64,000 nt of DNA from Saccharothrix sp. (lineage in GTDB: Bacteria > Actinomycetota > Actinomycetes > Mycobacteriales > Pseudonocardiaceae): assembly GCF_031180885.1 (NCBI RefSeq), contig NZ_JAPSLK010000023.1, forward strand, positions 1 through 64,000, read 5' to 3'. Shown piece by piece: positions 1 to 10,862 of this stretch. Made by a program: the position numbers and the translations under genes. The first letter of the stretch is position 1. Every line of letters begins with the position of its first letter. Under the pieces are notes generated by a model, which ran no database searches, was not told the origin of the DNA, and saw nothing but the letters and a program-made list of their open reading frames with translations.

Positions 1-127
1 AGGGGTCGAGCGCTGAGGGGTCGAGCGCTGAGGGGTCGAGCGCTGAGGGGTCGAGCGCTGAGGGGTCGAGCGCTGAGGGGTCGAGCGCTGAGGGGTCGAG
101 CGCTGAGGGGTCGAGCGCTGAGGGGTC
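1..127. repeat. 15-bp tandem repeat array at window edge
   Basis: Eight identical head-to-tail copies of AGGGGTCGAGCGCTG fill positions 1-120, followed by a 7-base partial copy. The array probably continues to the left of the window. Each unit contains the palindrome AGCGCT. The copies show no variation, which suggests recent slippage or gene conversion. There are no spacers, so it is not CRISPR. Nothing else is seen between the array and the stop of the next gene at 200. Confidence 0.95.
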
Positions 128-199
128 AGGGCCGGGTCGGGCTGCCGGTAGCCGGCGGAGTCGGTTTCCCACGCCGTGACGCGACGCGGCGAGATGGAC

Positions 200-778
200 T
201 CAGCCCGGCGCGCGGACGGTGCTGAGCACGGTCGCTTCGACGACGTCGGCCGCTTCCTTCTGCTTGAGCCGGCCCGCGGCGACCTCGTCCGCCGCGAGGT
301 GGAGCACGCTGTAGAACACCGACACCAGCCACTTCTGCGGCAGGTCCGAGCGGAAAGCGCCTTCCTCGCACCCCCGCGCGATCAACTTCTCCACCCGCTG
401 CAGCACGACCTTGTGATAGGCCCGCACCTGCCGAGGCGTCAGCACCGCGGTCGCGGCGGTCATCAGGTTCCGGTAGCCCGCCAGCACGCGCCAGCCCGAC
501 CGGACCAAGCGGGACAACGCTTCCGCCGCCGGGCCGTCGTCCAGCGACTCCGCGTCCAGCACCTCCGCCGCGCCCGACACCGCCCGGTCCAGCGCCCGCG
601 CCAGCAGGTCCTCCCGGGAAGGGAAGTGCGCGTAGAGCGTGACCCGGCTGACCCCGGCCGCCTTCGCGATCGCCGTCATGCTCGCGTCCGGCGCCTCGCT
701 GAAGCACCCCACGGCCGCGTCCACGATCGCCTCGATGTTGCGCTCGGCATCGGCCCGCCGCCGCCCGTCCCCGCCCAT
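200..778 (-). CDS. TetR/AcrR family transcriptional regulator
   Basis: This 192-residue protein has the usual TetR length. An N-terminal helix-turn-helix lies at about residues 15-60, with the recognisable stretch AIAKAAGVSRVTLYAHFPSR, and a divergent helical ligand-binding domain follows. It is probably a one-component repressor. ATG at 776-778 is used; an upstream in-frame extension would be Arg-rich junk. It sits 49 bp from the end of the response-regulator gene on the same strand, so it may be read through from that operon. The target is not identifiable. The short spacer 779-827 holds direct repeats of GCTTTGT on the minus strand that could be an autoregulatory site. Confidence 0.9.
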   Translation of the reverse strand: MGGDGRRRADAERNIEAIVDAAVGCFSEAPDASMTAIAKAAGVSRVTLYAHFPSREDLLARALDRAVSGAAEVLDAESLDDGPAAEALSRLVRSGWRVLAGYRNLMTAATAVLTPRQVRAYHKVVLQRVEKLIARGCEEGAFRSDLPQKWLVSVFYSVLHLAADEVAAGRLKQKEAADVVEATVLSTVRAPG

Positions 779-827
779 GCACGCATGCTCCCACGCCGCG
801 CGCCCACCGACAAAGCTTACAAAGCAG

Positions 828-2722
<1,895 letters not shown>

Positions 2723-2757
2723 GGAAGCAGCACCGCGGGGCGCCGGCCGGGTGCGTC

Positions 2758-2767
2758 CACGATCGTG
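2758..2767. promoter_or_regulatory. Palindrome in the divergent kinase/epimerase promoter region
   Basis: CACGATCGTG is a perfect 10-bp palindrome in the 153-bp spacer between the histidine-kinase start and the epimerase start. It could be an operator, perhaps for the adjacent response regulator. Only its symmetry and position support this. Confidence 0.3.
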
Positions 2768-2875
2768 TCAACCCGGGTCTACAAATCGGCGCGAACGGTC
2801 ACCGCGGGACGACGGCGACGCACCCCCGCACCGGGTCTCCTGGAGGAGTCCAACCGCGAGGTCCGAGAGGGAACC

Positions 2876-3991
2876 ATGACCGCGATCCTCCAGCAGCCCA
2901 CCCGCCCCACCGCCCCGTCGACCACCACCCCGCCGCGCTCCGGCGGCGTCGCGGTGGTCGTGGGCACCCGACCGGAGATCTTCCAACTGGCCCCGGTCCT
3001 GTGCGAACTCGGCGACCTGGCCCGCGTGGTGCGCGTCGGACGGGACCTGCCCGCGTTCACCGAGCAGCCGCCCGTGTTCCACGACACACCCGCCGACCCG
3101 CGCTCCGGCCGCATCGCGGTGGCCCTGGACCGGCTGGACCGCGTGTTCGCCGAGGACCGGCCCGACGTGGTGGTCGTCCGGGGCGCCACCACCACTGCCC
3201 TGGCCGGCGCGCTGGCCGCCAACTCCAACGGCATCCCGCTGGTCCACGTGGACGCCGGCCTGCGCAGCCGCGACCTCACCGTGCCCGAGGAGCACAACCG
3301 GGTCCTGGTCGACCGCCTGTCGGACGTCCTGTGCGCGCCGACCCGGACCGCCGTGGCCAACCTGCACACGGAAGGGTTGGGCGGCAAGGACATCCGGCTC
3401 ACCGGCAACACCACCGCCGAGGCTGTGGGCCACCGCCTGATCGCCGAAGCCGACCGCTGGAAGGTGCTCGACAAGTGGGGCCTGACCCCGGACGACTACG
3501 TCCTGGCCACCCTGGACCGCCCGGAGAACGTCGACCACCCGGCCCTGACCCGCGAACTGGCCCGGCTCGCCCGGGCCGGCTACCCGGTCGTGCTGCCCGC
3601 GGACCCCGCGACCCGCGCGGCCCTGATCCGGTCGAACGCGTTGTCCGGGGCGACGAACCTGCGCGTGGTCAACCGCTTGTGGCACTCGGAGTTCCTTGCG
3701 CTGGCCAGCCACGCGGCGCTGCTGGTCACCGACTCGGGCGCGGTGCAGGAGGAGGCGACCGTCTTGAAGCGCCCGGTCCTGGTGGTCCGCCGGTCGACCG
3801 AACGCCCGGAAGTGCTGCACCACTTCGGCCGCTTGGCGTCGCCCGACGACCTCGCCGACGCCGCCTTGGGTTGGCTGGCCAAGGGTGCGGCGGCACGGGC
3901 GACTTTGCGGGACGCACCCTGCCCGTTCGGCGACGGCGACAGCTCCACCCGCATCGCCCGAGCCGTGCACGACCTGGTCCGCGCCGGCTGA
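2876..3991 (+). CDS. UDP-N-acetylglucosamine 2-epimerase-like protein
   Basis: The product, 371 residues in length, belongs to the WecB/MnaA family, which interconverts UDP-GlcNAc and UDP-ManNAc in the cytosol for cell-surface glycan synthesis. Family signatures are visible: VVVGTRPEIFQLAPVL near the N-terminus, VDAGLRSRD, PEEHNR, LTGNTTAEAV, and the C-terminal nucleotide-binding stretch VTDSGAVQEEA with TERPE. Differences from the usual pattern are DSGA instead of DSGG, and LDRPEN where T-x-H-R-x-E-N is common, so the catalytic His of that motif is replaced. The start is ATG 2876 behind GAGAGGG; the open frame extends far upstream but lacks family sequence there. No glycan genes adjoin it, so its role is unclear. 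Confidence 0.85.
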   Translation: MTAILQQPTRPTAPSTTTPPRSGGVAVVVGTRPEIFQLAPVLCELGDLARVVRVGRDLPAFTEQPPVFHDTPADPRSGRIAVALDRLDRVFAEDRPDVVVVRGATTTALAGALAANSNGIPLVHVDAGLRSRDLTVPEEHNRVLVDRLSDVLCAPTRTAVANLHTEGLGGKDIRLTGNTTAEAVGHRLIAEADRWKVLDKWGLTPDDYVLATLDRPENVDHPALTRELARLARAGYPVVLPADPATRAALIRSNALSGATNLRVVNRLWHSEFLALASHAALLVTDSGAVQEEATVLKRPVLVVRRSTERPEVLHHFGRLASPDDLADAALGWLAKGAAARATLRDAPCPFGDGDSSTRIARAVHDLVRAG

Positions 3992-4023
3992 ACGCCGGCG
4001 GGGACACCGTGTCGTGGCAGCAT

Positions 4024-4041
4024 CGAACCGCGAGCGGTTCG
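4024..4041. terminator. Inverted repeat downstream of the epimerase gene
   Basis: CGAACCGC and GCGGTTCG are perfect 8-bp arms separated by GA, 33 bp after the epimerase stop and 133 bp before the VOC gene. It can fold as a 6-bp stem with a 6-nt loop, a weak terminator, or act as an operator for the VOC gene. The sequence does not decide which. Confidence 0.4.
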
Positions 4042-4173
4042 TTCAAGACCCGGGTGGGGGGCGGGCCGGCCAGGCTGGGGCGGTGCTGCCCGGCGACCGG
4101 TCGGGAATCGAGAAGCGGGCCCCCGCCGGCCGCCCTAGCGTGGTGGCACCGAACAGCCGTAGAGGAGGCGACC

Positions 4174-4563
4174 GTGTCAGTGCAGGTGAGCGCGATCATG
4201 CTCGGGGTGGCGGACGTGGACCGCGCGAAGGCGTTCTACGTGGCCGGCCTGGGGTGCGAGGTGGACCAGGACTTCCCCGGTTTCGTCCGGTGCCGGCTGG
4301 GCGACGGGTCGTCGATGCTCGCGCTCTACGAGTGGGACGCGGTGGCGCGGGACGCCGGGGTGTCGCCGGAGGGGTGCGGGTTCCGCGGTGTGTCCTTCCA
4401 CCACATCACCGACTCGCGCGAGCAGGTGGACGAGGTCATGCGGGCCGCCCAGGGCGCCGGGGGCACGGTGGTGAAGCCCGCGAGCGCGGAGGAGTGGGGC
4501 GGGTACTCGGGGTTCTTCAGCGACCCGGACGGCTATCTGTGGAAGGTCGTCACGGCGTCCTGA
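4174..4563 (+). CDS. VOC (glyoxalase/bleomycin-resistance fold) family protein
   Basis: This 129-residue single VOC domain contains the typical opening MLGVADVDRAKAFYVAGLGC and closing GFFSDPDGYLWKVV. Proteins of this fold bind a metal or sequester small hydrophobic compounds. This type is often a lyase/isomerase-like or antibiotic-binding protein, but the substrate cannot be inferred. The start is GTG 4174, chosen because AGGAGG lies 5 bp upstream at 4163-4168. It is probably monocistronic. Confidence 0.85.
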   Translation: MSVQVSAIMLGVADVDRAKAFYVAGLGCEVDQDFPGFVRCRLGDGSSMLALYEWDAVARDAGVSPEGCGFRGVSFHHITDSREQVDEVMRAAQGAGGTVVKPASAEEWGGYSGFFSDPDGYLWKVVTAS

Positions 4564-4576
4564 GACAAGCGCGATT

Positions 4577-5160
4577 TCAGCGGCGGGTGAAGGCCTGGCT
4601 GCCGACGCCGCCCGTCCGGCACGTGTGGAGCTTGACCAGCGTGCCGTTGGCCGTGCCGTCCGCCGCCGGTCGCAGGCGGACCTGGGGTGGTCCACGACCC
4701 GGCCGCCGGGGATCGTCCAGGGTCCACTTTGGACTGTGCGGTGCTCGACCTTCGCCGGGAACAGTTGACGGAGGGTTTGGACGCCGTGGAACAGGCCGGT
4801 GGCGGTGCGCGCGCACGACGACGGCGGTGGCGGTGACGTCGAGTTGGTAGCCCTCTTGGCCGACTTGGGCGGGTGCGCCGGACAGGAGCAGCGAGACGCC
4901 GTCGGTCGGGGTGCCGGCGGGGGTCTTGATCGGGAGCGGGTAGCCGGTGGCGGGGCGCGGGAGGGCGACGAGGTGTTCGGCGACCGGGCGGAGTCGGTGT
5001 GGATGGTCGCGTTCGGGGACAGGGTGTGGGTCGTCCCCGAGGGCGTGACCGAGACCGGGGCGGGGACGACGTCGAACAGCGACGTGGCGGCCCCGGCGGT
5101 GGCGGCGGTCGTCAGCGGGGCGATGACCAGGAGCGCGAGCAGGGCGCGGAGCGGCCGCAC
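4577..5160 (-). pseudogene. Decayed secreted beta-N-acetylhexosaminidase (GH20) gene
   Basis: A good ribosome site (GGAGGA) precedes GTG 5160 and a signal peptide (RPLRALLALLVIAP...). It is followed by the GH20 N-terminal domain opening SLFDVVPAPVSVTP. Reading frame is then lost and later recovered in pieces: GLFHGVQTLRQLFPAKVE and SGPWTIPGGRVVDHPR are clear GH20 signatures. After that the TIM-barrel catalytic domain is absent and a different frame ends with a lectin-like tail (ADGTANGTLVKLHTC...). The gene has therefore suffered frameshifts and a large internal deletion that removed the catalytic Asp-Glu pair. The intact enzyme would release GlcNAc from chitin oligomers. No other gene is seen between 4564 and 5260. 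Confidence 0.8.
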
Positions 5161-5260
5161 GGCTCCTCCGACAAAGGTTGCGGGGCCTTCATCGTCGGAC
5201 CGTGTGCGGTTCGATGTCAATTACCGATCGGAAGTTGGCGAAAAGTGACAGCTTTGCGCA

Positions 5261-5845
5261 CTACGCGGGGACGCCGACCATGGTCGGGAACGTCGGGATC
5301 GTGGCGAGGGTGGCGGCCGGGTTGTTGAGGTCGACGAGGGTGACCGGGTTGCGCAGCATGAACAGTTCGCCGGTGGGCGGGAACTTGGTCAGGGTGGCCA
5401 TGAGGCGGGCCGGTTCCCGGGTGACCATGGTCAGCGGGCTGCGAGCTTGATCGAAGACGGTCGTGAACCCCATGACCATGAGCTGTTCGAACTTCGGCGG
5501 GAAGGCCTGGGTGAGGCGGAGGACCGACCGGGTGTCGGTGTTGTCCTGCCGGATGGCGATGGTGCGCGCGCCGGGGCCGCTGGTGCTGCGGCCGTCGAGG
5601 CGGAAGCCGTTGGTGTCGAGGAGAACGCTGGTCAGGGGCGCGTCCGGGTTGGCCTCGACCTTGACCTTCCAGGTGCCGGTGGCGTCGTAGGTGCGCTCGA
5701 CGCCGTCCTGCACGACGGTCAAACCCTGGACCGCGAGGGGCAGCTCGAACTCCTGCCCGACCGGCGGCAACGGCGTACCCACCGCCTGACCCGCTGTCGT
5801 CACGAGGAGAGCGGCGCAGGCTACGACCAGACCAAGGGTGCGCAT
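5261..5845 (-). CDS. Secreted protein of unknown function
   Basis: The predicted protein (194 residues) begins MRTLGLVVACAALLVTTAGQAVG, a Sec signal peptide. I do not recognise the mature domain. It is beta-rich in appearance, with no cysteine in the mature part and a repeated pattern of short polar and hydrophobic strands (TYDATGTWKVKVEA, TIAIRQDNTDTRSVLRL). ATG 5845 is preferred over an upstream in-frame start because AAGGGA lies 5 bp ahead and the signal peptide begins there. It stands alone between the GH20 pseudogene and a terminator. Extracytoplasmic location is the only property supported. Confidence 0.7.
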   Translation of the reverse strand: MRTLGLVVACAALLVTTAGQAVGTPLPPVGQEFELPLAVQGLTVVQDGVERTYDATGTWKVKVEANPDAPLTSVLLDTNGFRLDGRSTSGPGARTIAIRQDNTDTRSVLRLTQAFPPKFEQLMVMGFTTVFDQARSPLTMVTREPARLMATLTKFPPTGELFMLRNPVTLVDLNNPAATLATIPTFPTMVGVPA

Positions 5846-5984
5846 GACAGTCCCTTCGCGAGTGCGTTCGCCCACGACTGTGCCGTCGACCCGGCCGCGA
5901 CGCGCTCAGGACGACCCGGTCCGGGCACAACTCCCCTCGCCCCGGTGAAGGTCACTTTTGATTGTCACGCTCGGTCCGTGCGGA

Positions 5985-6021
5985 GGTCCCCGGCTCCTCC
6001 CCCTTTGAAGAGCCGGGGACC
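5985..6021 (-). terminator. Strong terminator after the winged-helix gene
   Basis: GGTCCCCGGCTC (5985-5996) and GAGCCGGGGACC (6010-6021) form a perfect 12-bp stem with a 13-nt loop. It lies 11 bp beyond the stop at 6033 in the direction of transcription. There is no U-run, as is common for terminators in high-GC actinomycetes. Confidence 0.8.
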
Positions 6022-6032
6022 GGACCAGGGCG

Positions 6033-6350
6033 TCACTCGGGCGGGTTCTCGTGGCGGGCGAGGAGGGCGCGCAGGGCGGCCATCTCGTCGGCGAGGGCGG
6101 TGCGGCCGGCGCCGGTGATGCTGACCCAGGTCTTGGGCCGGCGGCCGTCGTACCCCTTGTCCACCTTCACCAGGCCCGCTTCCTCCAGCACGCTGATGTG
6201 CCGCGACAGGTTGCCAGCCGTCAGGTCCAAAGTGGACCGCAGGTAGCCGAACTCGACCCGCTTGGCCTCCGCCGCGATGGTGAGGATGCCCAGCCGGTGA
6301 CGCTGGTGGACGACGTCGTCGAGCCCGTTGGTCGGGTGGGTTTCGCTCAC
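6033..6350 (-). CDS. Winged-helix transcriptional regulator (HTH_34/ArsR-like)
   Basis: Only 105 residues long, this is a single winged-helix domain: an N-terminal helix HRLGILTIAAEAKRVEF, recognition region LDLTAGNLSRHISVLEEAGL, and a wing DGRRPKTWVSITGAGR. This type is usually co-transcribed with a membrane protein or transporter that it controls. GTG 6350 overlaps the stop of the upstream membrane-protein gene by 4 bp (GTGA), so the two form an operon ended by the hairpin at 5985-6021. A GTCCA-N3-TGGAC palindrome lies inside the gene at 6225-6237. Confidence 0.88.
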   Translation of the reverse strand: MSETHPTNGLDDVVHQRHRLGILTIAAEAKRVEFGYLRSTLDLTAGNLSRHISVLEEAGLVKVDKGYDGRRPKTWVSITGAGRTALADEMAALRALLARHENPPE

Positions 6351-7303
6351 CCGGTCCGCCGTTTCGCCCACCAGTGGCCGAGCAGCGCGACCAGGCCGCC
6401 GACGACCAGCACGGCACCGGGCAGCACCATGTCCTTGCCGTTGAAGAGCAGGTTGGTCTCCCGTGGTCCGATGTCCCAGTTCAAGCGGTAGAAGATCGTA
6501 CCCATGTAGGAGGCGTTGGCGAGCAGGGTGAGGCCGGTGAACGCGAGCACCACGGTCGTGCACCACACGCTGCGCTCGACTAGCGCCAGCGTGAGCAGCC
6601 CGATCGCCAACAGCATCAACCCACCGGTCTTGTGGATCACAGCCGCCCCCAAGACGGAGACGACCAGAACGGTCACCCCCACCCCCACTCCGACGACCCG
6701 CCGCGACACAGCCCTCCCAGACCGCGCCACCCGCATCGCCACGAGGACCGCACCGACGGGTATCGCGACCAACGCAACACTCCCAATCCGCCGCTCCCAC
6801 CCGCCCAACCACAACCATTCACGGGCGACTGCGCTGATGAGCGGCACGAGGAGGAGGACGGCGAGTCCGCAGACCGTGACTTGCGCGTAGATCCGGGTGG
6901 AGGTCTCGACTCCGACGCGGCGGGCGCGCCAGCGGTACCACCAGACGGTGGCGAGGAAGCCGAGGATCAGGACGCAGAGCCAGTAGAGGCCGAGCGCGAG
7001 CGGGTGGGCGACGGGCTCCAGGAAACCGCTGTTGAAGACGCCCAGCGGGTCGACTCGGCCGAGGCCCGGGACGTTGAACCCGGTGCTCGGGGTGGCGCAG
7101 CTGCCCAGGCTGCCGTCGGGGCGGTAGGTGCACTGGGCGTCGGGTGAGTGCTGCCAGTCGTGGGGGCGGAGGAGGGGGATGGAGCCGAGGGTGAGGAGGC
7201 CGAAGAGGAGAAGTGGGAACCAGTAGCCGTGCCGGACCCTTCGGGTTCGGCGGCGCAGGTCGGTCAGATCGTCGATCAGCCCTGCGGTAGGCGACTCACC
7301 CAT
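6347..7303 (-). CDS. Polytopic membrane protein of unknown function
   Basis: The protein has 318 residues (319 if the adjacent GTG at 7306 is used). After a short cytoplasmic Arg-rich N-terminus it has about eight hydrophobic segments, the first near residue 30 (YWFPLLLFGLLTLGSIPLL). Segment one is followed by a loop with two Cys (DAQCTYRPDGSLGSC) that could form an extracytoplasmic disulfide. I recognise no catalytic motif. It is translationally coupled to the downstream winged-helix regulator, a pairing common for stress-responsive membrane proteins. GGGGGA precedes the start. Confidence 0.75.
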   Translation of the reverse strand: MGESPTAGLIDDLTDLRRRTRRVRHGYWFPLLLFGLLTLGSIPLLRPHDWQHSPDAQCTYRPDGSLGSCATPSTGFNVPGLGRVDPLGVFNSGFLEPVAHPLALGLYWLCVLILGFLATVWWYRWRARRVGVETSTRIYAQVTVCGLAVLLLVPLISAVAREWLWLGGWERRIGSVALVAIPVGAVLVAMRVARSGRAVSRRVVGVGVGVTVLVVSVLGAAVIHKTGGLMLLAIGLLTLALVERSVWCTTVVLAFTGLTLLANASYMGTIFYRLNWDIGPRETNLLFNGKDMVLPGAVLVVGGLVALLGHWWAKRRTG

Positions 7304-7306
7304 CAC

Positions 7307-8300
7307 TCCCCCTTTGTCCTACCATCAGGTTTGCACCGCAAACCACACCCCGTCAAGTGCCCGCCGGACCACCGCCGCCGCCAAGCCACCAACCATCCGC
7401 GCCGGCCGACTACCCGCGCCCCGGTCCCCGCACCCGCCTGACCGCCAACGCCGCCCAACTCCCACCGCCGCCAAGCCACCACCATCCAGCCACCGGCCGC
7501 GCGCCCCGCCCGACCCGCCCGATCCGCCAGACCGCCACCGGCCGCACGCCCAGCCCGACCGCCACCGCCCGCCCCACGCCGCCCGCGCCAGCCAACCGCA
7601 GCCCCCGGGACCGCGATCTCCGCCCACCTACCCGCGCCCGCTTGCCCGTCTGCGCATGCACCTGCCCGTCTGCGCATGCACCTGCCCGCCTGCGCATGCA
7701 CCTGCCCGCCTGCGCATGCACCTGCCCGCCTGCGCATGCACCTGCCCGCCTGCGCGCGCCCGCCCCGTCGCACCAGCCTGCCCGCGCCCGCATCCCCGCG
7801 CCGCCCGCCCCGCACACACCCGGTTGCGCACACCCGGTCGCGCACCATCCCCGCGCCGCCCACCCCGCGCCGCCTGCCCGGTCGCGCCCACATCCCCGCA
7901 CCGGCTGCGCCGCGCCCGCCCGGTCGCACCCGCCAGCGCGCGTCCACATCCCCACGCCGCCTTCCTGCACCCAAAGCGCCCCCGCCTCGTCCACCTGCGC
8001 CCTCCGTGCCGGCATCCAGCGCCCCACCACCCCGTCCCGGCAACCGCGTCCGACAGCCGCCAAGCCCAACCCGCCCCAGCCTCGCCGACCACGTGACCCT
8101 CCCCCAGCGATCCGCCACTTGCCGGCGTCATCGCCAACGTCAGCCACGCGGAAGGGCTGACAGAGGCGGGTTCGAAAGGGTTGGGCGTGGCATTGGGGTG
8201 AGTGCGGGTCGGCCATCTCTACCAAGGGCGGAAGAGTCCACAATGGACGTTACAGTCAGGCGTATTGACTTCCCGGGCAACGGTTTGACACCTTGGCGCG
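7307..8300. other. About 1 kb C-rich intergenic spacer
   Basis: This divergent spacer has a strong excess of C over G on the plus strand from about 7325 to 8110. Open frames run through it on both strands but encode only Pro/Arg/His- or Gly/Arg-rich sequence with no domain, no ribosome site and no start logic, so I call no gene. It contains the 20-bp tandem repeat described separately. The last 150 bp before the LanKC start are less biased and probably carry its promoter, including a GTCCA-N3-TGGAC palindrome at 8236-8248 and two TTGAC-like boxes (8266, 8285). Confidence 0.7.
7641..7755. repeat. 20-bp tandem repeat array
   Basis: Five consecutive copies of TGCGCATGCACCTGCCCGCC (the first with T at the penultimate position) run from 7651 to 7750, flanked by partial copies. 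The period is 20 bp, not a multiple of three, so the array is not a coding repeat. Each unit contains the overlapping palindromes TGCGCA and GCATGC. There are no spacers. Confidence 0.93.
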
Positions 8301-10862
8301 ATGGCCGTGGACATGTCGTTCCTCCTCGCTGACGACGACTTCTACGCGCCCTGGGACATCGGCGATCCCGGTCCCCGGTTCGTCGCCGGACCCCTACCGG
8401 CCGGATGGCGGCACCACACGTCCGGCGCCTGGGTGCATTGGGCCCCACCCGACGTCCATCTCCCGCAGCAAGGCTGGAAGGTGCACGTATCCGCATCGCT
8501 GACCAACGCCGCACACGTACTCGCGGTAGTAGCCGCAACCTGCGCCGAGTCAGGGACACCGTTCAAGCACCTGACCGGCAGACGCAGCTTCCTCCTCGCG
8601 CACGACAAGCACGCCCACCGGGTCCAAAGCGGCAAGTTCTGCACCCTCTACCCACCCGACGAAGACCACGCCCACGAAGTCCTGCAACGATTAACAAGCG
8701 CTCTCACCGGCATCGACGGGCCGTTCGTGCTCACCGACCGGAGGTTCGGGAGCAGCAACTGCGTCTCCTACCGCTACGGCGCCTTCCGCAGCCACACCCG
8801 CATCGACGCCGAAGGCCACCACATCGACCGCATGACAACACCGGACGGCACGGAAGTAGACGACCTCCGACGCCCCGAGTTCGTGTTGCCGCCCGGCATC
8901 GAAGACCCGTTCCGAAAGACCGAAACCACCTCCACCAACGGCCCCGTCACCCTCCACGGCTACACCTTCGAAGCAGTGCTGCAACACAGCAACGCCGGCG
9001 GCGCCTACCGGTTCCGCAAAGGCGACGACGTCGTCTTCGTCAAAGAAGCCCGCGCCCACAACGGCTACACCGCCGACGAATCCGACGCCAAAACCCGCCT
9101 CAACGCCGAGTGCCTCGCCCTCCGCGCCATCCACGAAAACGCCCCCGGCCTCTGCCCACGCCCCATAGAACTCTTCCACCACTGGGAACACACCTACCTG
9201 GTCACCGAACTCGTCCCCGGCATGTCCCTCTACCGCTGGATGGTCACCAACAACCCCGCCGTCCGCACCAACCCCGAACCCGCCGACTTCACCGCCTACC
9301 ACCACCGCTGCCTGACCCTCCTCGACGACCTCCGAACCCAACTCGACCACCTCCACGACCTCGGCTGGGTCTTCATCGACCTCAGCCCCACCAACGTCCT
9401 CATCGACGATGACGACACCGTCCGACTGGTCGACTTCGAAGCCGCCCAACGCATCGGCGACGTCCGCCGCGTCATGGGCACCCCCGGCTACCTGCACCCC
9501 CAAGCCCGCACCACCGACCCGTTGGAACTGGACCGATTCGGCCTGTCCGCCCTCGCGCTCCTCCTCCTCTTCCCCCTGCACGAAGCCGTCGAACGCAACC
9601 CACAGGCACTCGACCACCTCCACGCCGATCTGACCGAGTTGGCACCCGTCCCCCGACGCCTGTGGCAACTGGCCTCCCGCGACCACGAGCCGTGCGCCGA
9701 AGAACCCCGAGCCATCCGGACAGACACGTTGAAAGCCTTGCGGGACTTGGCCGAACGCACCGCCGACTGCCTGGAGTCGATGGCCCGGCCGGACCACCCC
9801 GACCGCGTCTACCCGACCAACCCGTACGGCTACGAGACCAACACCCGCGCCCTCGCCGCCGGCACCGCGGGCGTCCTGCACGCACTGCACCGCTACGGAC
9901 GCCCCTGCGCGCCCGCCATCGTCAAGAGGTTGCGCGACGACTCGCTGGCCGAGGTCGACAACACCGCACCTGGTCTGCTCGTCGGCACCGCCGGGATCGC
10001 CCACGTCCTCGCCGACCTGGGCGAACTCGACGCCGCCGAAACCCTCCTCACCGCCGCCGCCGACCACCCGCTCAACACGACGTCCGCCACCCTCACCGGC
10101 GGCGCGGCCGGCACCGCACTCGGACTGCTCGCCCACCACCGCCGCACCGGCACGCAGCGGTGGCTCGACCTCGCCCAGCACCTGCTCGACGGCATCCCCG
10201 ACGACCTCACCACACACCTGAGCCGCACCAACCGCTCCGGACTCGTCGGCGGACGGACCGGCGTGGCGCTCGCGCTCCTGCACCTGCACCGCGCGACCGG
10301 CGACACCCGCCCGTTCGACCGCGGGATGCGGTTGCTCGGCGAGGAACTGGCCTACGCGCAACCACTTCCCGTCGACGGCCTCGGCTTCAAGATCGGGCTC
10401 AAGGACCGCCGCGTCTTCCCGTACCTGTTCGCGGGCAGCGCCGGCTACGCCGCCGTCCTGTCCCGCTACCTCGCGCACCGACCGGACGCCGACTTCGGCG
10501 TGCCCACCAACCACCGCCCGGCCGACGCGCTGGAACGTTGCCTGAAGGCGTGCACGGTCCGGTTCGCGGTGTTCCCCGGACTGTTCACCGGCTTGGCGGG
10601 CCTGAGTGTCGTGCTCGCCGACGTCGGCCGGCGGATGGGTCGACCGGACCTGGTGGACGCGGCGGTCACCAGCGCTCGCGGCCTGTTCCGCTCGGCGATC
10701 CCGCGGCCCGAGGGCGTGGGGTGGCTGGGTGAGCCCGGGCAGCGACTGTCCGCCGACCTGTGGTCCGGGTCGGCCGGCGTGCTGCTCGCCCTGCGGACCG
10801 TGCTCGACACCGGAGTAGAGAGGAGTGACCGGCATGGAAGAAGTCCTGCGGCTGCAAGCTGA
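8301..10862 (+). CDS. Class III lanthipeptide synthetase (LanKC)
   Basis: The enzyme (853 residues) should phosphorylate Ser/Thr of a precursor peptide, eliminate phosphate to give dehydro-residues and form (methyl)lanthionine or labionin rings. An N-terminal phospho-lyase domain (about 1-230) has the RSFLLAHDKHAHRVQSGKF and FVLTDRRFGSSNCVSYRYGAF signatures. A Ser/Thr-kinase-like domain (about 235-440) carries the catalytic loop FIDLSPTNVLI and DFE in place of DFG. The cyclase-like domain (about 520-840) shows GTAG-type repeats and ends with DLWSGSAGVLLALR, without the Cys/His zinc ligands of LanC. That absence places it in class III rather than IV. ATG 8313 is an alternative start. The last 29 bases overlap the precursor gene. 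Confidence 0.93.
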   Translation: MAVDMSFLLADDDFYAPWDIGDPGPRFVAGPLPAGWRHHTSGAWVHWAPPDVHLPQQGWKVHVSASLTNAAHVLAVVAATCAESGTPFKHLTGRRSFLLAHDKHAHRVQSGKFCTLYPPDEDHAHEVLQRLTSALTGIDGPFVLTDRRFGSSNCVSYRYGAFRSHTRIDAEGHHIDRMTTPDGTEVDDLRRPEFVLPPGIEDPFRKTETTSTNGPVTLHGYTFEAVLQHSNAGGAYRFRKGDDVVFVKEARAHNGYTADESDAKTRLNAECLALRAIHENAPGLCPRPIELFHHWEHTYLVTELVPGMSLYRWMVTNNPAVRTNPEPADFTAYHHRCLTLLDDLRTQLDHLHDLGWVFIDLSPTNVLIDDDDTVRLVDFEAAQRIGDVRRVMGTPGYLHPQARTTDPLELDRFGLSALALLLLFPLHEAVERNPQALDHLHADLTELAPVPRRLWQLASRDHEPCAEEPRAIRTDTLKALRDLAERTADCLESMARPDHPDRVYPTNPYGYETNTRALAAGTAGVLHALHRYGRPCAPAIVKRLRDDSLAEVDNTAPGLLVGTAGIAHVLADLGELDAAETLLTAAADHPLNTTSATLTGGAAGTALGLLAHHRRTGTQRWLDLAQHLLDGIPDDLTTHLSRTNRSGLVGGRTGVALALLHLHRATGDTRPFDRGMRLLGEELAYAQPLPVDGLGFKIGLKDRRVFPYLFAGSAGYAAVLSRYLAHRPDADFGVPTNHRPADALERCLKACTVRFAVFPGLFTGLAGLSVVLADVGRRMGRPDLVDAAVTSARGLFRSAIPRPEGVGWLGEPGQRLSADLWSGSAGVLLALRTVLDTGVERSDRHGRSPAAAS

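Noticed and set aside
7641..7755. Regular 20-bp repeats considered as a CRISPR array
   Set aside because: Units are directly adjacent with no unique spacers, and no cas genes are present.
7303..8243. Long Gly/Arg-rich and Pro/Arg-rich open frames on both strands
   Set aside because: They arise from stop-poor C-rich DNA; there is no ribosome site, domain or codon-position bias, and frames on both strands overlap fully.
10834..10862. Treating the overlap of the LanKC end and the precursor as an error
   Set aside because: The LanKC family sequence ends near 10815 and the overlap is short; both the ribosome site and the terminator support a separate small gene, so the precursor was kept.
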